The notes under the pieces were generated by a model, which was given only the letters and a program-made list of their open reading frames with translations, made no database searches and had not been told where the DNA came from. From assembly GCF_014218275.1 (NCBI RefSeq), contig NZ_AP023213.1, positions 310,001-374,000 of the forward strand: 64,000 nucleotides of DNA. The letters are read 5' to 3'. How positions within the stretch are numbered: the first letter of the stretch is position 1; the number at the start of each line of letters is the position of its first letter. The stretch comes from Citrifermentans bremense (lineage in GTDB: Bacteria > Desulfobacterota > Desulfuromonadia > Geobacterales > Geobacteraceae). Of the stretch, positions 1-8,572 are shown in pieces. A program made the position numbers and the translations under genes.

Positions 1-125
1 TCCTACCCTATGGCATATCGGTCGCCCAGCGCGGTTGGCTTGAGCCTGCGGATGTGCTGAACACGCTGGAGCCCGACCAGTTGCTGAAGAAGCTCAGGGA
101 GAAGAGGAAGATGGTCAAGGGATAG
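1..125 (+). CDS. 3' end of an unidentified gene (partial)
   Basis: An open frame enters from the left edge and stops with TAG at 123-125, giving about 40 C-terminal residues that begin LPYGISVAQRGW and end in a basic KKLREKRKMVKG tail. The tail looks helical and charged, as at many soluble protein C-termini. I do not recognise the family from this fragment. The gene lies on the same strand as the small zinc-ribbon gene that starts 54 bp later, so the two may be co-transcribed. Confidence 0.5.
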   Translation, partial: LPYGISVAQRGWLEPADVLNTLEPDQLLKKLREKRKMVKG

Positions 126-178
126 CAGGGCTCGAAGGCGGCGGGCTTCACGGTGGGAGCTCAGAAGGAGTGCCAGTC

Positions 179-331
179 ATGACCGATTTCATCGAGGATC
201 TGTTCGCTGTACTGATGGTGACACAAGAAGAAAAGACCTGTAATGTTTGCGGCCGCACATTCCTCAAAGACATAGCAGATACTCAAACAGAGGATGTGTG
301 CCCTGACTGTCAAGAGGCTGAGAACCAATGA
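179..331 (+). CDS. Small zinc-ribbon protein, 50 aa
   Basis: This 50-residue frame starts with ATG at 179 behind a good ribosome-binding site (AGAAGGAG, 163-170, 8-nt spacer). It has two CxxC knuckles, CNVC near residue 21 and CPDC near residue 41, separated by about 16 residues. That is the layout of a one-zinc ribbon, here with an acidic N-terminus. No catalytic domain is present, so it is probably a small metal-binding, nucleic-acid-binding or protein-interaction module. It sits 20 bp upstream of the EVE-domain gene and may form an operon with it. The gene call rests on the RBS, the paired cysteines and the ordinary codon usage; the function is unknown. Confidence 0.6.
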   Translation: MTDFIEDLFAVLMVTQEEKTCNVCGRTFLKDIADTQTEDVCPDCQEAENQ

Positions 332-351
332 CGTGCCCTGAGGAATGAACC

Positions 352-819
352 ATGCCCAACTACTGGCTATTCAAGTCCGAGCCCTCCAGCTTCTCGCTGG
401 AGGACCTGAAGCACCGCCCCGGCGCAACCGAGCATTGGGACGGCGTGCGCAACTACCAGGCGCGAAACTACCTGCGCGATGAGGTGCAGGTAGGCGACCT
501 GGTGCTTTTCTATCACAGCAACATAGCCGAGCCCGCGGTAGTGGGGATCGCAGAGGTGGTAAGGGCGGGGTACCCCGACTTCACCGCCTTCGATCCCGAA
601 AGCAAATACTTCGACCCCGGCAGCAAACCGGAAAAGCCGACCTGGTACATGGTGGACGTGAAATTCGTCCGCGAGCTGCCGCGCCCGGTGACCCTGGCGG
701 AGCTGAAGACGGTGCCGGAGCTCTCCGACATGGCGCTTTTGAACCGGAGCCGCCTCTCGATCCAGCCGGTCCGCAAGGAAGAATGGGACCGGATACTGAA
801 ACTGGCCGCAATCCACTAG
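352..819 (+). CDS. EVE domain-containing protein
   Basis: The 155-residue protein begins MPNYWLFKSEPSSFSLEDL, the signature start of the EVE family (PUA/YTH-like fold, thymocyte nuclear protein 1 type). The family features WDGVRNYQARNYLRD, VGDLVLFYHSN and PTWYMVDVKFV are all visible, and the length equals that of stand-alone bacterial EVE proteins. EVE folds have an aromatic pocket and are thought to bind modified bases in DNA or RNA; the ligand of this one is unknown. GAGG at 340-343 lies 8 nt before the ATG. The stop is 8 bp before the corA start, so the two genes are probably co-transcribed. Confidence 0.92.
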   Translation: MPNYWLFKSEPSSFSLEDLKHRPGATEHWDGVRNYQARNYLRDEVQVGDLVLFYHSNIAEPAVVGIAEVVRAGYPDFTAFDPESKYFDPGSKPEKPTWYMVDVKFVRELPRPVTLAELKTVPELSDMALLNRSRLSIQPVRKEEWDRILKLAAIH

Positions 820-827
820 AGGGAATC

Positions 828-1889
828 ATGTCGATAAAGAAGCGCTCGAAGAAAGCGGGACTTGCCCCCGGAACCCTGATCCACATGGGGCGCGCCAAAA
901 GCGGCGCCACCCGTATCGACCTGGTCGAATACGACGAGTCGCACGTTGAGGCGCGGCCGGTCGAGTCGATAGACCGATGCCTGGTGAAAAAACCGCTCCC
1001 CACGGTGACCTGGGTCAACGTGGACGGGCTTGCCGACCTGGAGGTGCTGCGGCACTTCGGCAGTTGCTACGGAATCCACCCACTGGTGCTGGAGGACATC
1101 CTCGCCACCGACCAAAGGCCCAAGGCTGCGGACTACGGGGAATACCTGTACGTGGTCCTCAAGATGATCACGCTCGATGGCGAGAGCGGTGAGTTGAGGT
1201 CGGAACAGGTGAGCCTGGTTCTGGGGCAGAACTACTTGATTTCGTTTCAGGAGGGGATTGAGGGGGATGTCTTCGAGCAGGTCAGGAGCAGGCTGAACAA
1301 CGAACAAGCGCGGCTGCGCAGCATGGGTCCCGATTTCCTGCTGCATGCCCTTCTCGACGTCATAGTGGACCATTACTTCCTGGTGCTGGAGCAACTGGCC
1401 GACCGCATCGAGGACATCGAGGACGAGCTGATCGGGAACCCGACGCCGGCAACGGTTCAGTCCATCTACCAATTGAAGCGGCAGATGCTGTTCCTGCACA
1501 AGGCTTTGTGGCCGCTGCGCGAGGTAGCGAGCGGCCTGCAGCGGCGCGACTCGCAGCTGATCAGGGACACAACCGTCATCTACCTGAGGGATCTCTACGA
1601 CCACACCGTACAAGTGCTGGACACCCTGGAGACCCTGCGCGAGATGCTCTCCGGGATGCTGGACATCTACCTTTCTAGCGTATCCAACCGTCTGAACGAG
1701 GTGATGAAGGTGCTGACCATCATCGCCACCATCTTCATGCCCCTCTCCTTTCTTGTCGGGCTGTACGGCATGAACTTCAAATACATGCCCGAGTTGGAAT
1801 GGCACTACGGTTACTTCATGGTGCTGCTTCTCTCCGCCGTGATCGGCGGAGGGATGCTGATCTATTTCAAAAAGAGGCGATGGATATAA
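828..1889 (+). CDS. corA: Magnesium/cobalt transporter CorA
   Basis: This 353-aa CorA-family divalent-cation channel has a long cytoplasmic N-terminal domain ending in a helical stalk, followed by two C-terminal membrane helices. The diagnostic GMN motif (LVGLYGMNF) closes the first helix, and the protein ends in a basic KKRRWI tail on the cytoplasmic side. The family works as a homopentamer in the inner membrane. I chose ATG 828 because AGAGGGA lies just upstream at 818-824; an in-frame start at 783 would overlap the EVE gene by 37 bp and lacks a clear RBS. A strong hairpin terminator follows the gene. Confidence 0.95.
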   Translation: MSIKKRSKKAGLAPGTLIHMGRAKSGATRIDLVEYDESHVEARPVESIDRCLVKKPLPTVTWVNVDGLADLEVLRHFGSCYGIHPLVLEDILATDQRPKAADYGEYLYVVLKMITLDGESGELRSEQVSLVLGQNYLISFQEGIEGDVFEQVRSRLNNEQARLRSMGPDFLLHALLDVIVDHYFLVLEQLADRIEDIEDELIGNPTPATVQSIYQLKRQMLFLHKALWPLREVASGLQRRDSQLIRDTTVIYLRDLYDHTVQVLDTLETLREMLSGMLDIYLSSVSNRLNEVMKVLTIIATIFMPLSFLVGLYGMNFKYMPELEWHYGYFMVLLLSAVIGGGMLIYFKKRRWI

Positions 1890-1917
1890 AGAGTGCCAGC
1901 CGAGTTCCCAGTAAACA

Positions 1918-1949
1918 AAAGAGGGCCGGGGAAATCCCCGGCCCTCTTT
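1918..1949. terminator. Bidirectional hairpin terminator between corA and pepN
   Basis: A perfect 14-bp stem, AAAGAGGGCCGGGG (1918-1931) with CCCCGGCCCTCTTT (1936-1949), has a 4-nt AAAT loop. It sits between the converging corA and pepN genes. The A-run on one side and T-run on the other let it end transcription from both directions. Confidence 0.88.
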
Positions 1950-1970
1950 GCGTCTGAAGAATTCGGAATG

Positions 1971-4613
1971 CTACAGGCTCTTCGCCGCGAGCTCGTAGAC
2001 GTCACGCGCCAAGTCCGGCTCGGCTAAAATCCTCTCCAGCTCTTTCTTCATCAGCTCCTGCCGCCCCGCGTCGAAGCGCCGCCAGCGGCTGAAGGGGGTC
2101 AGCATCCTGGCCGCGATCTGCGGGTTGATGCCGTTCAGGCGCAGGATCTGGTCTCCCAGGAACCGGTACCCCCTCCCCTCCGCATCGTGGAAGCGGACCT
2201 GGTTTGCCTGGCTGAACGCTCCCACCAGGGAACGGACTCGGTTCGGGTTGCGGATGTCGAAGTCTGGATGCTCCAAGAGCTCGAGGACCCGGTCGAGCGT
2301 CTGCGGCAGACGGGACGTCGCCTGCAGGCTGAACCACTTGTCGATGACACCGCGGTCGTCGCGCCACTTACGGTAGAACGCCTCCAGCGCCTCGTCGCGC
2401 TCCGGGCAGTCGCAGCCGGCCAGCGTGGCAAGAGCGCCCAGGCTGTCGGTCATGTTGTCGGCACCCCTGAACTGCTCCATCGCCATGCCGACCGCCTCCC
2501 GGGACCCCGGCGCCATGAGGTAGGAGAGGCAGAGGTTTTTCAATCTGCGGCAACCGGCGAGGCCGTCGTCCGGGTGGTAGGGGGACTTGGGGGCGCAGGC
2601 TTCACGCGCCGCCACCAGCTCTTCCCGCAGCCGCTCGCCCACAGTCGTGCGCACCAGCTCCCGTGCCTCACGTATCGCGGCCGGGTCGATCACCTCCATC
2701 TGCTCGGCGAGGTAGCTCTCGGTCGGCAGCGTGAGAGCCTCGGCCAGGAAAGCGCGGTCCTGCCGTTTGTCGGTAAGAAGCGTCGCGAAGGAGCGGATGA
2801 AGGTTTCCGGCACCGCCGGTGCTCTCTCTGCCTGGATCTCCCGCACCAGCCCCATGATCAACTGCACCGCCTGCACCTGACCCGCCTCCCAGCGTACGAA
2901 GGGATCGCTGTCGCTGGTCATCAACAGGGTGAGGTCGTCTTCGCTGTAGGGGTAGACGAGCTTCACCGGCGCGGAGAAGTTGCGCAAGAGCGACGGCACC
3001 GGCTTCGACCCGACCCCGGTGAAGCGGAAACTCTGCGTCTCCTGGCGCAGCTCCAGCACACGGGTGGTCGCGCCCGGGCTCTTCTCTCCCTCAAGCTGCA
3101 GCGGCAGCTCGCGCCCCTGCCGGTCCAAAAGCCCCATGGCGAGCGGTATGTGGAACGGCTCCTTCTCCGGCTGACCCGGAGTGGGGGGGCAGCTCTGCGT
3201 AACGGTCAGCGTGTAGACGCCGCTTGCCGGCTCGAAGTCGTCGCTCACGGTGAGGACCGGGGTGCCGGACTGGTTGTACCAGCGCATGAACTGGGAGAGG
3301 TCGCGCTTACCGGCGTCGGCCATGGCCTGGACGAATTCGTCCACCCGGACCGCCTGGCCGTCGTGCCGCTCGAAGTACAGGTCCATCCCGGCGCGGAACG
3401 CCTCGCGCCCCAGGAGGGTCTGCAGCATCCTGATCACCTCGCCCCCCTTGTGGTAGACGGTCATGCTGTAGAAGTTGTTGATTTCCACGTAGGAGTCGGG
3501 GCGGACCGGGTGGGCCAGCGGCCCCGCGTCCTCGGGGAACTGGGAGGAGCGCAGAAGCCTCACGTCCGCGATCCTCTTCACCGGGCGCGACTGCATGTCG
3601 GCGGAGAACTCCTGGTCCCGGAAGATGGTGAGTCCTTCCTTTAAGGAGAGCTGGAACCAGTCGCGGCAGGTAATACGGTTGCCGGTCCAGTTGTGGAAGT
3701 ACTCGTGCCCGATCACTTCCTCGATCGCCTGGTAGTCGTCGTCGGTGGCGGTTTCGGGGCTGGCGAGGACATAGCGGGAGTTGAAGACGTTCAACCCCTT
3801 GTTCTCCATGGCCCCCATGTTGAAGTCGTCGACGGCTACGACCATGTAGGTGTCGAGGTCGTACTCGCGCCCGAATTGCTCCTCGTCCCAGCGCATGGCC
3901 TCGATGAGCGACCTGAGCGCGTGGTCGCACTTCCCCCGGTTCTTCTCCTCGACGTAGATCTCCAGGTTGACCTGGCGCCCGCTCATGGTGGTGAAGCTCC
4001 CGGGAATATGGGCCAGGTCCCCTGCCACCACGGCGAAGAGGTAACTCGGCTTTTTGAACGGGTCGTGCCAGGTGGCGAAATGCCGCCCGTCGGGTAAATC
4101 ACCTTTCTCCACCAGGTTGCCGTTGGCCAAAAGCACTGGGCAGGAGCTCTTGTCGGCCCTGAGGGTGACGGTGTAGACCGCCATGACGTCGGGACGGTCG
4201 GTGAAGTAGGTGATGCGGCGGAACCCTTCCGCCTCGCACTGGGTGCAGAGCATGGGACCCGAGGCGTAGAGCCCGGAGAGCGCCGTGTTCGCCTTCGGGC
4301 TGATCTCGGTTGTCACCTCGAGCACGAAGCTCTCCGGCGGATCGTTCACGGTGAGCGTGCCCTCGCCTGCCTGGTAGCGATAAGGCTCCAGCTCGACCCC
4401 GTCCAGCTTGAGTGAAACCAGGGTCAATTCCTCCCCGTCCAGCACCAGCGGCCGGACGCCGCCGGCCCGGTCGTGGTTCGAGCGGATCTTGAGCCTCGAA
4501 ACCACACGGGTGAGGTCCGGGTCGAGATCGAAGGAGAGCTCCACTGTCTCCACGAGGTAATCGGGCGCGGCGTAATCTTTTTGGTAAACGGTCTGGTGCT
4601 GGCAGGTATGCAT
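1971..4613 (-). CDS. pepN: Aminopeptidase N (M1 family)
   Basis: This 880-aa zinc metallo-aminopeptidase removes N-terminal residues from peptides in the cytoplasm and matches E. coli PepN in length and order. The exopeptidase motif GAMEN is at residues 267-271. The zinc site HEYFH is at 303-307, with the third ligand in KEGLT about 19 residues on. A beta-rich domain and the all-helical C-terminal domain follow. There is no signal peptide. The ATG at 4611-4613 has GAGGGAGA just upstream on the reverse strand, and a good sigma-70-type promoter lies 42-70 bp upstream. The gene stands alone and converges on corA. Confidence 0.96.
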   Translation of the reverse strand: MHTCQHQTVYQKDYAAPDYLVETVELSFDLDPDLTRVVSRLKIRSNHDRAGGVRPLVLDGEELTLVSLKLDGVELEPYRYQAGEGTLTVNDPPESFVLEVTTEISPKANTALSGLYASGPMLCTQCEAEGFRRITYFTDRPDVMAVYTVTLRADKSSCPVLLANGNLVEKGDLPDGRHFATWHDPFKKPSYLFAVVAGDLAHIPGSFTTMSGRQVNLEIYVEEKNRGKCDHALRSLIEAMRWDEEQFGREYDLDTYMVVAVDDFNMGAMENKGLNVFNSRYVLASPETATDDDYQAIEEVIGHEYFHNWTGNRITCRDWFQLSLKEGLTIFRDQEFSADMQSRPVKRIADVRLLRSSQFPEDAGPLAHPVRPDSYVEINNFYSMTVYHKGGEVIRMLQTLLGREAFRAGMDLYFERHDGQAVRVDEFVQAMADAGKRDLSQFMRWYNQSGTPVLTVSDDFEPASGVYTLTVTQSCPPTPGQPEKEPFHIPLAMGLLDRQGRELPLQLEGEKSPGATTRVLELRQETQSFRFTGVGSKPVPSLLRNFSAPVKLVYPYSEDDLTLLMTSDSDPFVRWEAGQVQAVQLIMGLVREIQAERAPAVPETFIRSFATLLTDKRQDRAFLAEALTLPTESYLAEQMEVIDPAAIREARELVRTTVGERLREELVAAREACAPKSPYHPDDGLAGCRRLKNLCLSYLMAPGSREAVGMAMEQFRGADNMTDSLGALATLAGCDCPERDEALEAFYRKWRDDRGVIDKWFSLQATSRLPQTLDRVLELLEHPDFDIRNPNRVRSLVGAFSQANQVRFHDAEGRGYRFLGDQILRLNGINPQIAARMLTPFSRWRRFDAGRQELMKKELERILAEPDLARDVYELAAKSL

Positions 4614-4654
4614 AGTGTCTCCCTCGCAAAGGATGTTTGGATGGCAAAGGAGGT

Positions 4655-4683
4655 ATTGTACCGGTACGAACGACTGTTTTCAA
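4655..4683 (-). promoter_or_regulatory. Predicted sigma-70 promoter of pepN
   Basis: On the reverse strand TTGAAA (4683-4678) is separated by exactly 17 bp from TACAAT (4660-4655). Transcription would start near 4648 and give a leader of about 35 nt with a Shine-Dalgarno site. A 10-bp palindrome, GTACCGGTAC, overlaps the upstream edge of the -10 element and could be an operator. Confidence 0.7.
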
Positions 4684-4803
4684 TGCCTTAGCGGAGGGGA
4701 AACAACCTGCCTGATCGACTCCGTGCGGGCTCTTGCGTGGATAACGGGTGCGGAAGCCTTTTAAAGGGCAGATACAGGCGCCAGTCCTACTGGTATAGCA
4801 ATG

Positions 4804-4832
4804 TTGACTTTGTCAGTCGATAACGCTATAAG
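4804..4832 (+). promoter_or_regulatory. Sigma-70 promoter placing +1 at the ATG of the cytochrome fusion gene
   Basis: TTGACT (4804-4809) and TATAAG (4827-4832) are separated by 17 bp. The expected start site, 7-8 nt beyond the -10, coincides with the ATG at 4840. No Shine-Dalgarno sequence precedes that ATG. The message may therefore be leaderless, or translation may start elsewhere. Confidence 0.55.
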
Positions 4833-4839
4833 ATGCCAC

Positions 4840-5772
4840 ATGAAAATCGTCATCACCCTGATACTGTTCGCGCTTTTCTCCTGGCATGTTCTTCCCTGCA
4901 GTGCCACAGAGCAGTACGCGGCGCAGACAGGCAAGAGCTGTTCCGCCTGCCACGTCGACCCTTCGGGTGGAGGCGAACTTACCGCCTTGGGGGAAGCTTT
5001 CTCCGTCCGGCACACCTTGCCCGACGCCTCGCCCAGCGCAGCGCCCGCCCAGCCCAGCGGTCTCGCCCCCGCAGCCAAGCTTTTCCGCTTCGCAATCGGG
5101 TACCTCCACATGATCACCGCCATCCTCTGGTTCGGCACCATCCTTTACGTGCACCTGGTGTTGAAGCCTGCCTACGCCGCCGGCGGCCTGCCGCGGGGAG
5201 AGGTCCGGGTGGGGGTCATGTCCATGGTGGTCATGGGGATTACCGGAGCAGTTCTCACTCACTACCGCGTAACCTCTTGGGATATGCTGCTGCATACCCG
5301 CTTCGGGGTGCTCCTCATCGTCAAGATATCCCTGTACCTGGTCATGGTCCTCTCCGCGGCCTACGTGGTGCTCTTCATCGGCCCGAAGCTCAAGGCCAAG
5401 CGGAGGGAACCGGCGGCGCCACCGCTCGGGGGGGATCTCACCATTGACGAACTGGCCTCGTGCGACGGCAAGGAGGGGCGTCCCGTGTGGTTCGCCTACC
5501 AGGGGAAGATCTACGACGCCACCGCGAGCAGGCTGTGGAAGCAGGGGGTGCACATGGGGCGGCACAACGCCGGCGAAGACCTCACCGAAGCGCTCAAACT
5601 CGCCCCCCACGGTTCGGACAAGGTAGCCGCCATGCCTGCGGTAGGAGCCCTCGTGGCGCACGCCGATCGCAAGGCGCCGCTGCACGAACGCGTTTTCTTC
5701 TTCATGGCCTACATGAATCTCAGCATCGTCTTTTTGGTGGTGCTGATCCTTGCCCTTTGGCGCTGGGCCTAG
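4840..5772 (+). CDS. Cytochrome c / four-helix membrane / cytochrome b5-like fusion protein
   Basis: This 310-aa envelope protein joins two heme modules. An N-terminal signal peptide (MKIVITLILFALFSWHVLPC) precedes one c-type heme site, CSACH, at residues 34-38. Three membrane helices follow (about 90-120, 130-150 and 160-185), with CopD-like or DUF-type character and conserved His. Next is a soluble cytochrome b5-like heme/steroid-binding domain (LTIDELASCDG... FAYQGKIYDAT...), and then a last C-terminal helix ending in LALWRWA. It is likely an inner-membrane electron carrier linking a periplasmic c-heme to a second heme; the partner is unknown. I chose ATG 4840 because the signal peptide begins there; an in-frame ATG at 4801 has no RBS and lies upstream of the likely promoter. 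Confidence 0.8.
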   Translation: MKIVITLILFALFSWHVLPCSATEQYAAQTGKSCSACHVDPSGGGELTALGEAFSVRHTLPDASPSAAPAQPSGLAPAAKLFRFAIGYLHMITAILWFGTILYVHLVLKPAYAAGGLPRGEVRVGVMSMVVMGITGAVLTHYRVTSWDMLLHTRFGVLLIVKISLYLVMVLSAAYVVLFIGPKLKAKRREPAAPPLGGDLTIDELASCDGKEGRPVWFAYQGKIYDATASRLWKQGVHMGRHNAGEDLTEALKLAPHGSDKVAAMPAVGALVAHADRKAPLHERVFFFMAYMNLSIVFLVVLILALWRWA

Positions 5773-5809
5773 ATACCCCCCCGGCAGAACCGGGAACAAG
5801 GATGGGTTC

Positions 5810-7036
5810 GTGAAGCAACTCCGCATCTTCCCCAAGAGCAGCCCCGACAGAAACCCCGACGCACTGCTGCGCCTCTTCGTCGTCATCGCGCTGGTTTCCA
5901 CCTTCGTCATCATCTCCGTTGCGGGCCTGGTCTTCGTGGAGGTGCTGCAGCGGCACGTGATCCGCAACGCCGAGGAAGATGCCATAAAGGTCAGCAGCGC
6001 CCTCCTGGCCACCGATCGGCGACGCCTTACCTCCAGACAGCCCGACGGCAGCTTGAAAGTCGTCGTCGCTCCGGCCGACCTGCCGGAGATGGACCGGCAT
6101 TTCAGGAGGTTCCTCTCCCCGTTCGACATCGTAAAGATCAAGATCTACTCCGCCGACAGCAGGATCGTCTACAGCACCGAGCCGGCATTGATCGGCAAGG
6201 TCGACAGCCACAACTCCCGGCTGGACCACGCCCTGGACGGGCTCTTCGATTCCAAGCTCGAGCGCAAGGAAGAGGTGAAGGACCTGGCCTCGGAGTCGAA
6301 GTTCAACGTCGACGTGGTGGAGACGTACATCCCGATCTGGGACAACGGCAGGGTGATAGGTAGTTTCGAGGTCTACATCGACGTCACCAAGTACCGTGAC
6401 GACACCGCCAATACTGCGGCGCTGGCGCTCGGCGCAGTGGCCGGCCTCCTGATAATCGTATTCGGCATCTCCTACTTCCTGATTCGGCGCGGGACCCGGG
6501 AGATCAAGGAGATCCAGGAGGTGCTTACGAAGCAGACCATGACCGATGCCCTCACCGGGACCTTCAACAAGAGCCAGATCGAGCTCCTTGCCTGCAAGGA
6601 GTTCGACCGCTGCTCCCGCAGGAAAGAGAAAGGGCACTCGGACGCGGATCTGGGCTTCATCATGATCGACATCGACCGCTTCAAGGAAGTAAACGACAGC
6701 TACGGCCATCTGGCGGGCGATGTCCTGCTGCAGCAGTTCGCGGCGAGGATCACCCGTTCCCTGCGCAGTTACGATTCCATCGGGCGCTTTGGCGGCGAAG
6801 AGTTCCTGGTGATGCTCCCGGGCTCCGATCTCGAACAGACGCGGATGGTCGCGCAAAAGATCTGGTCCCTGCTCCGGGATGAGCCGTACCTGGTCGAAGG
6901 GGAGGAGATCACCCTCACGGCGAGCCTTGGGGCCGCCGCCGTAAAAGAGGGGGACCCCGACCTGCTGCATGTCCTCAAGCGGGCGGACCAAAGGCTCTAC
7001 GCCGCTAAGAGCGCCGGACGTGACCGCGTAGTCTGA
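5810..7036 (+). CDS. Membrane-bound diguanylate cyclase (GGDEF)
   Basis: This 408-aa protein starts at GTG 5810 with AAGGA 7 nt upstream; an earlier in-frame ATG at 5750 would overlap the previous gene. Two membrane helices (about 20-45 and 205-230) flank a periplasmic sensor domain. The C-terminal GGDEF domain keeps the active-site GGEEF (328-332) and the product-inhibition site RSYD (319-322), exactly five residues upstream. The NDSYGHLAGD segment keeps the Asp typical of c-di-GMP synthases. That residue is replaced in the Hypr enzymes of Geobacter that make cGAMP, so this one most likely makes c-di-GMP. It is 37 bp downstream of the cytochrome fusion gene and probably co-transcribed, hinting at redox-linked signalling. 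Confidence 0.93.
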   Translation: MKQLRIFPKSSPDRNPDALLRLFVVIALVSTFVIISVAGLVFVEVLQRHVIRNAEEDAIKVSSALLATDRRRLTSRQPDGSLKVVVAPADLPEMDRHFRRFLSPFDIVKIKIYSADSRIVYSTEPALIGKVDSHNSRLDHALDGLFDSKLERKEEVKDLASESKFNVDVVETYIPIWDNGRVIGSFEVYIDVTKYRDDTANTAALALGAVAGLLIIVFGISYFLIRRGTREIKEIQEVLTKQTMTDALTGTFNKSQIELLACKEFDRCSRRKEKGHSDADLGFIMIDIDRFKEVNDSYGHLAGDVLLQQFAARITRSLRSYDSIGRFGGEEFLVMLPGSDLEQTRMVAQKIWSLLRDEPYLVEGEEITLTASLGAAAVKEGDPDLLHVLKRADQRLYAAKSAGRDRVV

Positions 7037-7287
7037 CCGCCCAAGCTGCGTAAAGCTTTCTCCCCCGGCATCTTTTCATCCGCTTCTCGCCCCGTCGCTG
7101 TCCCCACCCCTTGGTGTTCCAGCCGAGCTCTTCCCCAACAGACGCGCCGGAAAAGCTTCGCCCGCTTCCTGTGCCGGGGGCGTGGCGTACCCATGGGATT
7201 TTCGGGTGACATGATGGGGCGAACGCTGTACTATCGTCAGCCACCGGCGCAGCAGCCGCCGACAGAGTTTAGAAGGAGAGACAGGCC

Positions 7288-8568
7288 ATGACTGTGGAGA
7301 AGAACCTGCGCCTTGAGGGGATTTACCCCCAGCGCCAGAAGGAATTTTACATGCAGCGGGTGAAGCTTCCCGCCGGGATCGTATCCGCGGAACAGGCACT
7401 GAAGGTGGCGCAACTGGCAGAGCGCTTCGCCAGGGGGGTGGTGCATCTGACCACCAGGGGGAGCATCGAGCTGCATTGGCTCACCGAGGGGGACCTGGAG
7501 TACGTGGCGGGGCAGCTGGCGCAGGTCGGGCTCTACAACCGGGGCGCCTGCGGCGGCGCGGTGCGCGGCGTCGTTTGCGGCAGCCTGTCGGCGGCCGGCG
7601 CTCCCGCGCTTGAAGCTTTGGTGCGTCGCATCCACCGGCATTTCACCGGCAACGCTCGCTTCGAGAAGCTCCCCAAGAAGTTCAAGGTCGGGGTGGAGGC
7701 GGACGTCTCCAGCGGCAGGCACCTGATTCAGGACCTGGGGCTCGTGCCGGCGGCGTCGGGGGAACCATCCCGTTTCGACGTCTGGGCTGCCGGCGGCCTC
7801 GGCCGCGAACCGATCCCCGGTTTCCTTTTGGCCCGGGACGTGGCCGAGGATGCGTTGATACCGCTGATCGAGCGGGTGGCAAAGGTCTACGAGGCGCACA
7901 CCCCGGCGGGCAAGCGTCTGAAGCACCTGATACGCGAGATCGGGCAGGACGAGTTCCGGCTGAGGGTGTTGGGGGAGCTCGAGGAGGTTTCCAGCGCGCC
8001 GACCTTGACCGGGAGCCTCGTCCCCGTGCCGGCGGATGCCTCGGGTCGCCTGGTGGCGCACGTGTTCGCCGGGGAGCTTCCCTGCGCAGGGCTCGCCGCG
8101 CTCGCGGAAATCGCCCGGAAGCATTGCGGCGGGATCTTGATGATTACCGGGGACCAGAACGTGGTGCTGCACCTGGTCGATGGCGGGGAGCGCGATGAGG
8201 CGGTCGCCGCCCTGGCCGCGGCGGGGTTTGCGGGGGAAAGCACCAGGGAGAGAGTAACCTTCAGGGTCTGCCCTGGGACCCACGAGTGCATCATGGGGCT
8301 CGCGCCTACCCGCGAGGTCGCGGCGGCCGTGGTGGAAGAGATGGGGGAGGAGGCGCTAGGCCTTACCTGGGCCATTTCCGGCTGCCCCAACTGCTGCGCC
8401 CAGCCCCAGCTGTCGCAGGCTGGGATCGTCGCCTCGCGCCTCGTTACCGACCCGGCGGGGCGCGCGCCGCGCTTCGACCTGTACCGCTCGGGCGCAGGCC
8501 CGTTTGCCGAGCCGGTGCAGCAGGGGCTCACCCTGCCGCAGCTTTTGGCTGAGGTGAAGAAGATCTAA
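7288..8568 (+). CDS. Nitrite/sulfite reductase, siroheme [4Fe-4S] type
   Basis: This 426-aa protein has the duplicated ferredoxin-like half plus siroheme domain of the nitrite and sulfite reductase family. The family motif TTRGSIELHW is at about residue 50. The [4Fe-4S]-siroheme cysteines follow the Cx5C-n-Cx3C rule: CPGTHEC at 328-334 and CPNCC at 366-370. It is shorter than CysI or NirA (about 560 aa), and whether the substrate is sulfite or nitrite cannot be read from the sequence. The ATG is preceded by AGAAGGAGAG. The 250 bp before it show no gene. No flavoprotein subunit is adjacent, so ferredoxin is the likely donor. Confidence 0.9.
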   Translation: MTVEKNLRLEGIYPQRQKEFYMQRVKLPAGIVSAEQALKVAQLAERFARGVVHLTTRGSIELHWLTEGDLEYVAGQLAQVGLYNRGACGGAVRGVVCGSLSAAGAPALEALVRRIHRHFTGNARFEKLPKKFKVGVEADVSSGRHLIQDLGLVPAASGEPSRFDVWAAGGLGREPIPGFLLARDVAEDALIPLIERVAKVYEAHTPAGKRLKHLIREIGQDEFRLRVLGELEEVSSAPTLTGSLVPVPADASGRLVAHVFAGELPCAGLAALAEIARKHCGGILMITGDQNVVLHLVDGGERDEAVAALAAAGFAGESTRERVTFRVCPGTHECIMGLAPTREVAAAVVEEMGEEALGLTWAISGCPNCCAQPQLSQAGIVASRLVTDPAGRAPRFDLYRSGAGPFAEPVQQGLTLPQLLAEVKKI

Positions 8569-8572
8569 AAGC

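Noticed and set aside
783..827. Upstream in-frame start for corA
   Set aside because: It overlaps the EVE gene and lacks an RBS, while ATG 828 has AGAGGGA.
2187..3644. Long forward open frame of 485 codons opposite pepN
   Set aside because: It is antisense to the clear pepN gene, is rich in His, Arg, Gly and Val as expected of a GC-rich shadow frame, and has no RBS or recognisable domain.
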